Of a stretch of DNA of 34,447 nucleotides, positions 32,966 to 34,447 are shown piece after piece. How positions within the stretch are numbered: the stretch's first letter is position 1; each line of letters begins with the position of its first letter. The notes beneath the pieces were generated by a model. The model was given only the letters and a program-made list of their open reading frames with translations. It ran no database searches and was not told the DNA's origin. The position numbers and the translations under genes were made by a program. Location: positions 3,092,134 through 3,126,580 of the forward strand of contig FN649726.1 of NCBI GenBank assembly GCA_000310025.1. The letters are read 5' to 3'. The DNA comes from Ectocarpus siliculosus. Taxonomy: Eukaryota; Sar; Phaeophyceae; Ectocarpales; Ectocarpaceae.

Positions 32966-34447
32966 GTGAGTGGAGAGCGGGACAGGAGGAAGGGTTCCCC
33001 GTGCAGAGAAACTTACGGCAGTAGTGCCAATGCTGCGCGACGTGGCCGTAGATCCAGTGCGCTCTCTACGGTGGAACGCTTGCGAAAGTGAGGTGCTTAC
33101 GAAGCCGAACACATAGTCTACAGCGGGTCTCTTCAAGATCCTGTTGAATGTGGGCGCAATTAGACTTGAGGAAAACAAATAGACTGCTCGGGTGCGCCCC
33201 CCTCCGGTATAATAATCTCCCAAACCGTCAGCGCGGCACAAATGCGTCAACTCCGTGGTTTAAAGTGGTACAGCTAATATCCAGGCACCGGACGGATCAA
33301 CCGTGCGCTGTGTTGATTGAGTCTTGATGATGCACGCTTGTTCTCCTGGCTCTGGATGGGGTAAGGGGCCGTCAGTCATGCTTTCCAAGTAGTTCCGCAA
33401 GAGAGAATACTTTATCCAATCTCTGAAAGATATGTGTGCGTATATCGCCCAAACGGACACGCAACCAGCTGAAAACCGATTCGAGGTTGCGGCCGTATGA
33501 TTCCCTCCCACGATAGGGATATTCGCGCGCAGTAGCCCGGCAGGTTTTGCTTCTTCCGTCTTGCACAGCGGCGTTCCGCGCTCGTACGTCACGCGTGCGT
33601 ATGTGTTCTATTGGGTCGGGGGTACACGTGACAATGTGACAACGCTCCGCGGATCCGAGGCTGAAGTGAAAAGGGGAGACGTTGCCCAAGCGTTGCCGTA
33701 GACATTGCGGGAGGTCAAGTCCGTGTCCTTCGACCTAGACTAGCCGTGATGGGTTCACGTTTGAGGTCACGGCCGGCGGAGGATAAGCGAGTATGAATGC
33801 ATACGCAAGAGACACGTATGTCGACAGACATGGCGGTGTATTCCTGCGTGGATGTGTCCTATTTACAGAAGCAAACAGAGTAATCGCTCTGTACTACACC
33901 TTGCCGTTGCCGATGGCGCCGCAGAGACTTGCATTGCACGTACTCATCCAAGTCCAGTAGCCAGCGAGTTTCCCTCGATCCCCCACCGCGAAGAAACTCA
34001 TGTGATCCCCTATGTATAAGGGTATATCAGTAGCGGGTATACTACTCCTTCTGCGACTTCATGTACTTCAAGAAGAATATTTTTTCAAAGTAAGAAATAT
34101 GAGACTATTTATTTACGTCTCCCGTGCCGTTAGTAGCGACCACCGGGCTGGTGAAATTAGTGCCCCTCTCTCGCTCGTCTCTATTATCCGCCCCCCCTTT
34201 GATTCAGGCTGACGAACACGCGCGCCGGCCCGTGATCGGTGCTGCCACCGACAACTTTCAAGCTTCCAACCTCCACCCGCAGCAGTGTCGACTTCTATTT
34301 TTTTAGTCCGACGTGGCGCTCTTGACCGCCTGCCTTCTGCTTTTTCTCCTTCTTAGGAATCCTCTCCCAGCTCCCTCCCTCCCCCCCCCCCCCGTCTCCT
34401 TCCGGAACCCTCTGCTCTGGCTTATTCCCAACTCCCCCAACATCAGG
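32966..34447. other. presumed intron or downstream sequence of the thiol dioxygenase gene
   Basis: Every acceptor I tried here gives an early stop or no resemblance to the expected continuation of the dioxygenase. A minus-strand open frame around 33372-33689 looks protein-like in composition but matches nothing I recognise. A poly-C run lies at about 34380-34393, close to the window end. Confidence 0.4.

Noticed and set aside
33372-33689. Minus-strand frame that looks like a transposon-derived protein
   Set aside because: The composition is plausible, but I recognise no catalytic motif or family and there is no flanking repeat to support a mobile element.
34204-34306. A third exon of the thiol dioxygenase after a strong pyrimidine-rich acceptor
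   Set aside because: The required phase gives a stop after eight codons, and the other phase shows no resemblance to the expected cupin sequence.

Overview
This is a eukaryotic nuclear window. It has many short spliced exons with GT-AG (one probable GC-AG) introns, GC-rich coding exons full of Ala, Gly, Ser and Glu runs, dispersed repeats, and no bacterial operon signals. Large introns, tri-nucleotide repeats, neighbouring genes that mostly alternate strand, and protein matches to mitochondrial, SNARE and Sec14 families suggest a photosynthetic stramenopile, most likely a brown alga of the Ectocarpus type. That taxonomic call is inference; no ribosomal or organellar marker is present.

Layout: (1) 1025-4343, minus: Era-type ribosome-assembly GTPase with a mitochondrial-looking presequence. 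(2) 4725-9448, plus: a major-facilitator transporter whose central cytoplasmic loop carries a complete Sec14 (CRAL-TRIO) lipid-binding domain. (3) 11139-14162, minus: TANGO2/NRDE-domain protein with a membrane-helix insertion and an apparent double frameshift in one exon. (4) 15808-21758, plus: tomosyn (Lgl family) with WD-type propellers, an R-SNARE motif and a C-terminal CaaX box. (5) 22882-24790, minus: small membrane protein resembling complex I NDUFA11/Tim17-type proteins. (6) 25031-29792, plus: ZFAND1/Cuz1-like AN1 zinc-finger protein with its usual ubiquitin-like domain plus an extra C-terminal ubiquitin fold. (7) 32247-32965, plus, partial: thiol (cysteine/cysteamine) dioxygenase of the PCO/ADO family, continuing beyond what I can follow.

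The genes are functionally unrelated housekeeping or trafficking genes, not a cluster. ERA/transporter and NDUFA11-like/ZFAND1 are head-to-head pairs with short shared promoters (381 and 240 bp). TANGO2/tomosyn are also divergent but about 1.6 kb apart. Transporter/TANGO2 and tomosyn/NDUFA11-like are tail-to-tail. The 29.8-32.2 kb gap and intron 3 of the ZFAND1-like gene hold most of the repeats: two candidate terminal-inverted-repeat elements, a tRNA-like (SINE-type) sequence and a diverged direct repeat.

The most notable item is the MFS-Sec14-MFS protein: all four of its introns join in phase, so the Sec14 domain sits inside one polypeptide rather than beside it. All exon boundaries were set by eye from splice signals, reading phase and family resemblance; none is confirmed by transcripts.
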